NCBI GenBank assembly: GCA_002780805.1 | Contig: PEUD01000149.1 | Span: 1-11,043 of the forward strand | Reading direction: 5' to 3' | DNA: 11,043 bases | DNA from: Candidatus Omnitrophica bacterium CG02_land_8_20_14_3_00__42_8 | GTDB lineage: Bacteria > Omnitrophota > Gorgyraeia > Gorgyraeales > Gorgyraeaceae | Shown here: piece after piece, positions 1 to 4,654 of the stretch | Position numbering within the stretch: the stretch's first letter is position 1 | How the letters are laid out: each line of letters starts with the position of its first letter | The notes under the pieces: generated by a model | Database searches by the model: none | The model's input: only the letters and a program-made list of their open reading frames with translations | Told to the model about the DNA's origin: nothing | Position numbers and translations under genes: made by a program

Positions 1-396
1 TTTACGTTTACAGGCGTGCTTGTGGCGTTTTTTGTCACAGATACGACTTTGAGCATAATAAGTTTTCTGGGTATGGTGATGCTCATGGGCATAGTCGTGA
101 ATAACGCCATTGTGTTGATAAGTTATATAAATATACTGAGGGCCAGAGGCCTTGAAATAAAAGACGCAATAACACAGAGCGGCAAGGAAAGGCTCAGGCC
201 TGTTCTCATGACTACGATCACTACGCTTGCCGGGCTTTTGCCGCTTGCGTTGTCCAGAGGCGAAGGTTCAGAAACATGGAATCCGCTTGGAATTACTATG
301 ATAGGCGGCCTGGCTGTGTCGACGTTTATCACAATGCTTTTTGTTCCGACCCTCTACGCTGTCTTTGAGAGCCGGTTGAAGAGCAATAAAAAATAA
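1..396 (+). CDS. RND-family efflux transporter, C-terminal fragment
   Basis: This is the last 131 codons of a hydrophobe/amphiphile-type RND inner-membrane pump (AcrB/MdtB-like); the reading frame is open from base 1, so the 5' part lies outside the window. The fragment shows the hallmarks of the last membrane segments: the helix with G-I-V-V-N-N-A-I-V-L, the cytoplasmic stretch E-R-L-R-P-V-L-M-T-T, then L-A-G-L-L-P-L-A-L, and the final helix G-G-L-A-V-S-T-F-I-T-M-L-F-V-P-T-L-Y. The protein ends in a short basic tail. RND pumps work as trimers driven by proton flow and usually with a periplasmic adaptor and outer-membrane channel, implying a diderm cell. The GTG at 16 is internal, not a start. 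The PG0541-like gene downstream is a typical partner. Substrate cannot be told from this part. Confidence 0.93.
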   Translation, partial: FTFTGVLVAFFVTDTTLSIISFLGMVMLMGIVVNNAIVLISYINILRARGLEIKDAITQSGKERLRPVLMTTITTLAGLLPLALSRGEGSETWNPLGITMIGGLAVSTFITMLFVPTLYAVFESRLKSNKK

Positions 397-448
397 AGTT
401 ATCCACAATGTAGGTGACCCTTAAGGGTCACCTACATTGTGGATAACT
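397..448. repeat. Perfect 52-bp palindrome with two DnaA-box-like ends
   Basis: Two perfectly complementary 26-base arms (397-422 and 423-448) meet without a spacer; it begins at the first base after the RND stop codon. Each arm carries TTATCCACA, which matches the DnaA-box consensus exactly (399-407, and inverted at 438-446). The inner part contains GGTGACC/GGTCACC. No T-run follows on either strand, so it is not a standard intrinsic terminator, although the RNA would fold into a very stable hairpin. It separates the RND gene from the PG0541-like gene by 70 bp. Confidence 0.9.
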
Positions 449-466
449 AAATAATCAGAGGTTAAT

Positions 467-760
467 ATGAAAATGGTGATGATAGCTTACAATGAGGCAA
501 TGGACATGGAAGTGATGGAAGTCCTGGAAAATTGCGCCATGAAAAATTATACCAAAGTCATGGGCGTTTTTGGCAAGGGCGCTATGTCAGGCACTCATAT
601 GGGCAATGACATATGGCCAGGGAAGAACAATGTGCTCTATGTTGCCTGCAGGGAAGATGATGCAAAACAATTAGTTTCCTGCGTTAAAAACCTGCGCAAA
701 AAACTCGGCCGCGAAGGTATCAAAGCATTCACCTGGAATCTGGAAGAAATAACAGAATAA
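467..760 (+). CDS. PG0541-like, P-II-like transporter-associated protein
   Basis: A 97-aa soluble protein with no signal peptide. Length and pattern (K-M-V-M-I-A-Y-N-E-A strand at the N-terminus, a helix with M-E-V-M-E-V-L-E, a central F-G-K-G-A-M-S-G-T-H-M-G-N-D-I-W-P-G loop, then N-V-L-Y-V-A-C and a helix) fit the P-II/GlnB-like fold and the small proteins called PG0541 family transporter-associated proteins. Those are characteristically encoded right after RND pump genes, as here. By analogy it may sense a small molecule or metal and act on the pump, but no ligand is proven and this is inference. ATG at 467 has an AGAGG site 5 bases upstream. The 8-mer AACAGAAT is tandemly repeated across the stop (751-766). 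Family call is from memory of the pattern; fairly confident. Confidence 0.72.
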   Translation: MKMVMIAYNEAMDMEVMEVLENCAMKNYTKVMGVFGKGAMSGTHMGNDIWPGKNNVLYVACREDDAKQLVSCVKNLRKKLGREGIKAFTWNLEEITE

Positions 761-773
761 CAGAATAATTCTC

Positions 774-802
774 TCGCCCTATGATATTTTTTATGATACA
801 AT
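774..802 (+). promoter_or_regulatory. Candidate extended -10 promoter
   Basis: TACAAT (797-802) is preceded by TG at 794-795, giving the extended -10 form. The -35 region at 17-bp spacing (774-779, TCGCCC) is poor. The expected start site near 809 lies just before the hairpin at 817-840, and would leave the ATG at 812 practically leaderless, which favours translation from 866. It would drive the hypothetical gene, rlmN and perhaps radC. Confidence 0.4.
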
Positions 803-816
803 AATAAAATTATGAA

Positions 817-840
817 CCCAGCCCTTCCTTTTGGGCTGGG
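817..840 (+). promoter_or_regulatory. 5' leader hairpin
   Basis: CCCAGCCC (817-824) pairs perfectly with GGGCTGGG (833-840) around an 8-base T/C-rich loop. No T-run follows, so it is not a terminator. If the promoter at 774-802 is real, this hairpin sits within a few bases of the mRNA 5' end, a place where hairpins commonly stabilise transcripts. The ribosome site at 854-859 follows it. Confidence 0.5.
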
Positions 841-865
841 ATACGTATCAGAAAGGAAGAGCTGG

Positions 866-1408
866 GTGAATATTCAGGATGGGTGGGAAAAGGCTTTAAA
901 AAATACAAATATCATAAGGCCCAGGTCCAAGGATCTTCTGACCTTTGAGGCCACAGATGTCCCGTATATACTTTTATCCGAGTCTTTGGTTAATCTGGGT
1001 GATACTGTGGTTAGAAAAGGCCATGTGAAAGTCGAAAGGCCGGCCATAATACTTCCGGGCAACCTGCCTCAATTTGAAGGTTTTGATTTTGAGAAAGAAT
1101 TTCATTCAGGCCAGGATATGATTCTGAATTTTCTTCTGGTCCGCGGTGTTACATTCCCTTCTTTAAAGTACAACAATAAAACATATTCGCTTGACGTTTA
1201 CGAGGGCCATCTTGAAAAGGCGGTAGAATATTATTCCGATAAACTGCAGCGGGGAGAAGACGTGGCTAACGGTCTGATTACCGGGCCGGAAGAATCATGG
1301 CAGTTTTCCATCCTGATTTTTATAGCCACTCAGATTATACGCTCGGCAGATAGCGATATAAAAAGATTATTGGAACGGTTCAGAGAAGGACGAGACAGTC
1401 TTTCGTAA
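866..1408 (+). CDS. Conserved-looking hypothetical protein
   Basis: I do not recognise a named domain. From the GTG at 866 the product is 180 aa, soluble, with no signal peptide, no cysteines and no clear enzyme motif. The N-terminal half looks like alternating strands (D-L-L-T-F-E-A-T-D-V-P-Y-I-L-L-S-E, then L-G-D-T-V-V-R-K-G-H-V and R-P-A-I-I-L-P-G); the C-terminal part is helical and charged, ending R-L-L-E-R-F-R-E-G. I chose GTG 866 because AGGAAG (854-859) lies 6 bases ahead. The in-frame ATG at 812 has no ribosome site, sits at the predicted transcript start, and would force translation through the 817-840 hairpin; it would add 18 residues. The gene ends 21 bp before rlmN, so the two are probably co-transcribed. 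I have a general memory of similar proteins in Omnitrophota, which is not evidence of function. Confidence 0.75.
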   Translation: MNIQDGWEKALKNTNIIRPRSKDLLTFEATDVPYILLSESLVNLGDTVVRKGHVKVERPAIILPGNLPQFEGFDFEKEFHSGQDMILNFLLVRGVTFPSLKYNNKTYSLDVYEGHLEKAVEYYSDKLQRGEDVANGLITGPEESWQFSILIFIATQIIRSADSDIKRLLERFREGRDSLS

Positions 1409-1429
1409 CAATCCTGCCTTTGCGTCTTT

Positions 1430-2461
1430 ATGGTTAAAAAAGATATAAAGAACTTTACCCTCGGAGAACTTAAAGAAGAATTTAAAAAAAATTCAGAGCC
1501 TCCTTACAGGGCTGAGCAGATTTTTTCCTGGATTTATAAAAAAGGCGCAGAAGATTTTAGCGCTATGAATAATATCCCCAAGCTATTCATGGACAAACTG
1601 GCTGAATCCTATTATATAGGCGATATAAAACCTTTAAAGCATCTTAAGTCTATTGACGGAACTGCTGAAAAAGTTTTATTTGAGCTTGACGACGGTAATT
1701 TAATAGAAACAGTGCTTATCTATTCAAATAAGAGAAAGACAGTGTGTATTTCAACTCAGGCGGGTTGTAAGTATGCCTGCGTATTCTGCGCAAGCGGCAT
1801 GAATGGTTTTAAAAGAGATTTAAGCGTATCCGAGATATTGAGCCAAATGTTATTTCTGGAATATAGTTTGAAGCATGATATAACAAATTTTGTTTTTATG
1901 GGCATGGGGGAACCGCTTGATAATTATGAAAATGTGTCCAAAGCTATAAAGATAATGAATTCTCCTAAGGCAATGGGGATAGCGGCCAGGAGAATCACTG
2001 TTTCGACTTCCGGCATCATACCCGGCATAGAAAAATTCAAGGAGTTGGGTTTGCAGGTTAATCTATCCATATCTCTTCATGCCGCGAATAATAGACTCAG
2101 GGATAGCCTGATGCCTGTTAATAAAAAATATCCTATCGAGAAACTTATAAAAGCTTGCGAGGTTTACATAGATGGCGGCGGCAGGATGCTTACGCTTGAA
2201 TATATAGTGCTTAAAGATGTAAATGATTCGCAAAAAGATATAGATGGCTTGTCGAAAATAGCAAAAAGATTAAAGGCAAAGGTTAATCTCATACCTTATA
2301 GCTGCGTGGCCGGCCTGGAATTTAAATCCCTTTTGAGGGAAGACGTAGAAAATGTAGAATCCGGTCTTCTGAAAAAAGGTATCAGCGTAACAGTAAGGGA
2401 ATCTAAAGGCAAAGATATAATGGCTGCCTGCGGCCAGCTCGCTGGAACTATTATAAGGTGA
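1430..2461 (+). CDS. rlmN: Dual-specificity 23S rRNA/tRNA adenine-C2 methyltransferase RlmN
   Basis: A radical-SAM enzyme of 343 aa, near the usual length. RlmN methylates C2 of an adenine in the 23S rRNA peptidyl-transferase centre (A2503 in E. coli) and A37 in some tRNAs. The iron-sulfur cluster motif C-x3-C-x2-C is at C113, C117 and C120. C106, seven residues before the first cluster cysteine, and C334 in A-A-C-G-Q-L match the two catalytic cysteines of E. coli RlmN (C118, C355). The SAM-binding G-M-G-E-P is at 158-162, followed by L-D-N-Y-E-N-V. The N-terminal part (P-P-Y-R-A-E-Q-I-F-S-W-I-Y) is the family's RNA-binding accessory domain. Start is the ATG at 1430; I see no convincing ribosome site, so coupling to the upstream gene is possible. 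The stop codon lies inside the hairpin at 2455-2489. Active-site residues appear complete. Confidence 0.96.
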   Translation: MVKKDIKNFTLGELKEEFKKNSEPPYRAEQIFSWIYKKGAEDFSAMNNIPKLFMDKLAESYYIGDIKPLKHLKSIDGTAEKVLFELDDGNLIETVLIYSNKRKTVCISTQAGCKYACVFCASGMNGFKRDLSVSEILSQMLFLEYSLKHDITNFVFMGMGEPLDNYENVSKAIKIMNSPKAMGIAARRITVSTSGIIPGIEKFKELGLQVNLSISLHAANNRLRDSLMPVNKKYPIEKLIKACEVYIDGGGRMLTLEYIVLKDVNDSQKDIDGLSKIAKRLKAKVNLIPYSCVAGLEFKSLLREDVENVESGLLKKGISVTVRESKGKDIMAACGQLAGTIIR

Positions 2462-2489
2462 CACTCTGACAATGTCAGAGTGTCACCTT
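2455..2489. repeat. 16-bp-arm hairpin across the rlmN/radC junction
   Basis: Arms 2455-2470 and 2474-2489 are perfectly complementary around a 3-base AAT loop. The left arm contains the rlmN TGA stop (2459-2461), and the hairpin ends just before the radC ribosome site (GGATGGGG, 2491-2498). No T-run follows. It shares the GGTGAC...GTCACC ends with the inner part of the 397-448 palindrome. It may protect the rlmN message 3' end, limit read-through into radC, or be a short mobile palindrome. Confidence 0.85.
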
Positions 2490-2500
2490 TGGATGGGGAT

Positions 2501-3184
2501 ATGGTAAAGTCAGGCATAAAAATATGGCCGAAGAATGAGAGGCCCAGGGAGAAGCTTTTTAAATACGGGGAGCATACGCTTAGTAACGCGGAGCTCCTTG
2601 CGATAATATTACGTACAGGCGTGAAAGGCATGAGCGCTGTGGATCTGGGGCGGCAGATAATAGGGCATTTCAAGACTTTTAGAAACATGAGCCATACTGA
2701 TATTTCTGAAATGAGGAGTTTTAAAGGCCTGGGGGATGCGAAGATAGCGCAATTAAGGGCTAGTTTTGAGATAGCGAGACGGTTCATGTCCGAGCCTAAA
2801 AAACCATCCAGCTCAATAAAATCCCCAAAAGACGCAGCCCGGCTTTTTATGCCGAGATTAAGGGATATCAAAAAGGAAATATTTCAGGTGTTGTTGTTGA
2901 ATAGCAAAAATAATATAATAGATATTGTTGAAATAGAGGAAGGGACTGTTGACCAGGCTAATCCCAATATCAGAGAGATAGCCCTAAAGGCGCTTCAGAA
3001 CTTCGCGGTAAATATAATAACGGTTCATAATCATCCTTCAGGAGAACCCGAACCCAGCAAAGAAGACGTAATGTTTACCAAGAATCTTATAACAGCTTGC
3101 AGGGCGTTGCAGATAAATGTCTTGGACCATATTATAATAGGGGATAATAAATATTACAGTTTTGCGGAACATAAGCGTCTTTAG
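2501..3184 (+). CDS. radC: RadC family JAMM/MPN-domain protein
   Basis: A 227-aa protein of the RadC family. The N-terminus has the family's W-P-K-N-E-R-P-R-E-K-L start and E-L-L-A-I-I-L-R-T-G stretch. A helix-hairpin-helix-like segment (F-K-G-L-G-D-A-K-I-A-Q-L) is near residues 73-85, and the JAMM metalloprotease-like domain fills the C-terminal half. Zinc-site residues are visible: H176 and H178 in H-N-H-P-S-G, D189 after P-S-K-E, and E126 as the likely upstream acid. RadC's role in DNA repair or recombination remains unsettled. ATG 2501 is chosen because GGATGGGG lies directly ahead and W-P-x-x-E-R-P-R-E-K then falls at the usual distance; the GTG at 2480 lies within the hairpin stem. The stop is 11 bp before tRNA-Arg. 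Confidence 0.93.
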   Translation: MVKSGIKIWPKNERPREKLFKYGEHTLSNAELLAIILRTGVKGMSAVDLGRQIIGHFKTFRNMSHTDISEMRSFKGLGDAKIAQLRASFEIARRFMSEPKKPSSSIKSPKDAARLFMPRLRDIKKEIFQVLLLNSKNNIIDIVEIEEGTVDQANPNIREIALKALQNFAVNIITVHNHPSGEPEPSKEDVMFTKNLITACRALQINVLDHIIIGDNKYYSFAEHKRL

Positions 3185-3195
3185 AACGAAGACAT

Positions 3196-3272
3196 GCGCC
3201 CGTAGCTCAAATGGATAGAGTGGCTGGCTTCGAACCAGTAGGCTGGGTGTTCGATTCACCCCGGGCGCGCCA
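3196..3272 (+). tRNA. tRNA-Arg (anticodon TCG)
   Basis: The acceptor stem GCGCCCG (3196-3202) pairs with CGGGCGC (3262-3268), followed by G and an encoded CCA. The D arm has one G-T closing pair. The anticodon stem is GCTGG/CCAGT with loop CTTCGAA (3228-3234), giving anticodon TCG, which reads CGA/CGG arginine codons. The T arm GGGTG-TTCGATT-CACCC is perfect. It starts only 11 bp after radC and no separate promoter stands out, so it may be processed from a radC transcript. Confidence 0.95.
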
Positions 3273-3301
3273 AATCCGCCAAAGGCTATACATTAAAATT
3301 A

Positions 3302-3330
3302 TTGACGAAGTTTTTAACCTGTGGTATCAT
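3302..3330 (+). promoter_or_regulatory. Sigma-70-type promoter for tRNA-Lys
   Basis: TTGACG (3302-3307) and TATCAT (3325-3330) are 17 bp apart, and TG at 3322-3323 gives an extended -10. Transcription would start near 3337, about 20 bp before the mature tRNA-Lys 5' end at 3359. This is the best-matching promoter in the window. Confidence 0.65.
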
Positions 3331-3358
3331 TTGAACTTAACGTTTGAACCAAATACGT

Positions 3359-3435
3359 GCCCCCATAGCTCAGCTTGGTAGAGCAGATCCCTCTTAAGGA
3401 TAAGGTCACAGGTTCGAACCCTGTTGGGGGTACCA
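3359..3435 (+). tRNA. tRNA-Lys (anticodon CTT)
   Basis: GCCCCCA (3359-3365) pairs with TGGGGGT (3425-3431), with a G-T pair at the end, followed by A and an encoded CCA. The D stem is GCTC/GAGC. The anticodon stem is 3386-3390/3398-3402 with loop CTCTTAA, giving anticodon CTT for AAG lysine codons. The T arm ACAGG-TTCGAAC-CCTGT is perfect. The outermost anticodon-stem pair (27-43) is a G/A mismatch, which is unusual but not disabling by itself. The last 22 bases plus the following T recur, minus one G, at 3535-3555. Confidence 0.93.
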
Positions 3436-3450
3436 TATTATATTACCAGA

Positions 3451-3555
3451 GGGTTCGAAGTGAGTCCCGATAAATGCGACAAATAGGAGCATTTGTTTAT
3501 CGGGACGAGTGGCCGACCCGCCGTAGGCGGGCGCCGAACCCTGTTGGGGTACCAT
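3451..3555 (+). repeat. tRNA-linked structured element A, ending in a copy of the tRNA-Lys 3' end
   Basis: The element begins 15 A/T-rich bases after the CCA of tRNA-Lys. Its 5' arm GGGTTCG (3451-3457) pairs with CGAACCC (3535-3541). Inside are a hairpin with perfect 11-bp arms 3464-3474/3496-3506 and a second hairpin CCCGCC-GTA-GGCGGG (3517-3531). From 3535 to 3555 it repeats the tRNA-Lys 3' end, from T-loop CGAACCC through acceptor strand, CCA and the next T; the only difference is one G missing from the run of five. Blocks shared with element B are CGAAGTGAG (3456-3464), GCGACAAATAGG (3476-3487), CGAGTGGCCGACCCG (3506-3520) and GGGCGCCGA-CCC (3529-3541). It has no open reading frame of note. 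It could be a non-autonomous mobile element that uses tRNA 3' ends, or a structured tRNA trailer. Confidence 0.85.
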
Positions 3556-3610
3556 CAGGCTTCGTTCTTTAGATATAGAAGATAGATTTCCGTGACGAAC
3601 TTCGCCTGAT
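3554..3610. repeat. Interrupted inverted repeat after element A
   Basis: ATCAGGC (3554-3560) pairs with GCCTGAT (3604-3610), and just inside TTCGT (3561-3565) pairs with ACGAA (3595-3599), leaving a 4-base bulge and a loop of about 29 bases. It starts in the last bases of the tRNA copy and its right arm ends at the first base of the -10 box of the tRNA-Leu promoter. Confidence 0.55.
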
Positions 3611-3615
3611 ATAAT
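3587..3615 (+). promoter_or_regulatory. Candidate promoter for tRNA-Leu and tRNA-Gly
   Basis: A perfect TATAAT (3610-3615) is preceded at 17 bp by a weak TTTCCG (3587-3592). The start would be near 3622, leaving a leader of about 50 bases before tRNA-Leu. tRNA-Gly follows 22 bp after tRNA-Leu, so one transcript for both is likely. Confidence 0.45.
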
Positions 3616-3673
3616 TAACTATGCCCGGAGAAGCTCATCACGTATTTTACTTATAGATTTATAGAGCGAAGAC

Positions 3674-3758
3674 GGGCGGATGGCGGAATTGGCAAACGCG
3701 TACGGCTTAGGACCGTATGGAGTAATCCTTGGAGGTTCAACTCCTCTTCCGCCCACCA
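3674..3758 (+). tRNA. tRNA-Leu (anticodon TAG)
   Basis: A class II tRNA. GGGCGGA (3674-3680) pairs with TCCGCCC (3748-3754), followed by A and an encoded CCA. The anticodon stem TACGG/CCGTA encloses loop CTTAGGA (3706-3712), giving anticodon TAG for CUN leucine codons. The long variable arm (3718-3730) forms GGA/TCC. The T arm is GGAGG-TTCAACT-CCTCT with one G-T pair. Unlike Lys and Gly here, no copy of its 3' end follows. Confidence 0.95.
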
Positions 3759-3780
3759 TTAGTTCATGGTTAACTAAACT

Positions 3781-3855
3781 GCGGGAGTAGCTCAGTGGTA
3801 GAGCTTTTCGTTGCCAACGAAAAGGTCGCGGGTTCGAGCCCCGTCTCCCGCTCCA
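3781..3855 (+). tRNA. tRNA-Gly (anticodon GCC)
   Basis: GCGGGAG (3781-3787) pairs with CTCCCGC (3845-3851), followed by T and an encoded CCA. The D stem is GCTC/GAGC. The anticodon stem TTTCG/CGAAA encloses TTGCCAA (3811-3817), giving anticodon GCC. The T arm GCGGG-TTCGAGC-CCCGT has one G-T pair. The 22 bases 3835-3856 recur exactly at 3960-3981. Confidence 0.96.
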
Positions 3856-3870
3856 TAAATATTAAGCTTA

Positions 3871-3981
3871 GGGGCTCGAAGAGAGGCCTGTTTTAAAAAG
3901 CGACGAATAGGGGAGCGTTTCAAGGGCGAGTGGCCGACCCGAAGCGAAGCGAAGGGCGCCGAGCCCCGTCTCCCGCTCCAT
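3871..3981 (+). repeat. tRNA-linked structured element B, ending in a copy of the tRNA-Gly 3' end
   Basis: Like element A, it starts after a 15-base A/T-rich spacer behind the tRNA CCA. GGGGCTCG (3871-3878) pairs with CGAGCCCC (3960-3967). The 22 bases 3960-3981 equal tRNA-Gly 3835-3856 exactly. Blocks shared with A: CGAAGAGAG (3877-3885), GCGACGAATAGG (3900-3911), CGAGTGGCCGACCCG (3927-3941) and GGGCGCCGA-CCC (3954-3966). The central hairpin is weaker than in A (GCC with GGC, then A-rich against T-rich bases). The small hairpin position between CCC and GGG is filled by GAAGCGAAGCGAA rather than GCCGTAGGC. The outer arm differs from A at a position where both strands changed (T-A to C-G), so pairing is kept while each copy follows its own tRNA. 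No coding sequence is seen. Confidence 0.85.
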
Positions 3982-4034
3982 GAACCACTCGCTAAGCTAT
4001 CCGCAAGGGGTTGAGTATTCGCTTGGGTTCATGG
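3978..4034. repeat. Interrupted inverted repeat after element B
   Basis: CCATGAACC (3978-3986) pairs perfectly with GGTTCATGG (4026-4034) across a 39-base interior. Like the one after element A it begins in the final bases of the tRNA copy, and it has the same total span of 57 bp, although the interiors are not alike. The remaining bases up to 4104 hold only a weak promoter candidate (TTCATG 4028-4033, TATACG 4050-4055) and one GCGAAGC (4074-4080). Confidence 0.5.
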
Positions 4035-4116
4035 CAAGCCATAAACCTTTATACGATTTAGGGCCAAGAATAGGCGAAGCTAATTTTTTCAAAACATGTA
4101 AAACAGGAGGAGTTGT

Positions 4117-4587
4117 ATGCGCATATTCGATTTTCTAAACGAGAAAGCAGTGTCAGCGGATTTGAAATCCCAGGATAAAAATAGCGTCATAAAAGAGCTG
4201 ACAGAGCTCTTGGTTAAATCAGGCCAGCTCAAGCCTAAAAACAAAGACGGTGTTGTAAAAATACTTTTAAACAGAGAGTCTCTTGGTTCAACCGGTATAG
4301 GGCAAGGGGTTGCCATACCCCACGGAAAATGCGAACATGTAAGTGAGCTTGTAGGCGCTTTTGGCATATCTAAAAGCGGTATAAAATTTGATTCATTGGA
4401 TGGAGAGCCGGCTTATATATTTTTCCTGCTATTGGCCCCTATTGAATCTTCAGGGCCGCATCTCAAGGCGTTAGCCAGAATCTCAAAATTGTTAAAAGAC
4501 AAATATTTCAGGGATTCATTAAAAGGCTCGGACAGCGAAAAAACGCTAATCAAGATTATAAAAGAAGAGGACCAAAGAAGGGCATGA
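4117..4587 (+). CDS. PTS EIIA component, fructose/nitrogen (PtsN-like) type
   Basis: A 156-aa cytoplasmic single-domain EIIA of the fructose/mannitol/PtsN family. The signature G-I-G-Q-G-V-A-I-P-H-G-K (60-71) contains the phospho-accepting histidine H69; upstream L-L-N-R-E-S-L-G-S-T and downstream F-F-L-L-L-A-P fit the fold. It would receive phosphate from HPr. With no EIIB or EIIC nearby and no fused domains, it may act in regulation, like PtsN, rather than sugar uptake; this is inference from context. A strong AGGAGG (4105-4110) precedes the ATG by 6 bases. It is the first gene after the tRNA cluster and probably opens the operon ending at 9872. Two small hairpins lie before the next gene. 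Confidence 0.92.
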   Translation: MRIFDFLNEKAVSADLKSQDKNSVIKELTELLVKSGQLKPKNKDGVVKILLNRESLGSTGIGQGVAIPHGKCEHVSELVGAFGISKSGIKFDSLDGEPAYIFFLLLAPIESSGPHLKALARISKLLKDKYFRDSLKGSDSEKTLIKIIKEEDQRRA

Positions 4588-4595
4588 TTTAGCAG

Positions 4596-4628
4596 CCATA
4601 GCAGCTCTATGGTACACTTTAGTGTGCC
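4596..4628 (+). promoter_or_regulatory. Paired small hairpins between EIIA and yvcK
   Basis: CCATAG-CAGCT-CTATGG (4596-4612) is followed at once by GGTACAC-TTTA-GTGTGCC (4611-4628, one G-T pair); they share two G bases, so they compete. A-rich rather than T-rich sequence follows, so termination on the + strand is unlikely. They may tune expression between EIIA and yvcK. Confidence 0.4.
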
Positions 4629-4654
4629 CAAAAAATTAAAGTTAAAGGATTTAC

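Noticed and set aside
397..448. Intrinsic terminator or replication origin
   Set aside because: No T-run follows on either strand, and there is no cluster of further DnaA boxes, AT-rich unwinding region or dnaA/dnaN neighbour.
2480..2500. GTG 2480 as the radC start
   Set aside because: The codon is inside the 2455-2489 hairpin stem, whereas ATG 2501 has a clear ribosome site and gives the family's normal N-terminus.
2296..2871. Long open frame on the - strand across rlmN and radC
   Set aside because: It lies antisense to two well-supported genes with intact catalytic motifs, and its translation is low-complexity and unlike any family I know.
3451..3981. The two structured elements as extra tRNA genes or tRNA pseudogenes
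   Set aside because: Only the T-loop-to-CCA end is tRNA-derived. There is no matching acceptor 5' strand, D arm or anticodon arm, and the shared blocks are not tRNA sequence.
3411..3981. CRISPR-like repeat and spacer arrangement
   Set aside because: There are only two repeats of each tail, each explained by its tRNA, with no regular repeat series and no cas genes.
3982..4116. A firm promoter call for the EIIA-led operon
   Set aside because: The best match (TTCATG and TATACG, 16 bp apart) is too weak to list on its own; the operon may also be read from the tRNA promoters.
3185..4116. An integrative element or island inserted at the tRNA cluster
   Set aside because: No integrase, transposase or phage-like gene is in the window. 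The duplicated tRNA ends enclose only about 100 bp each.
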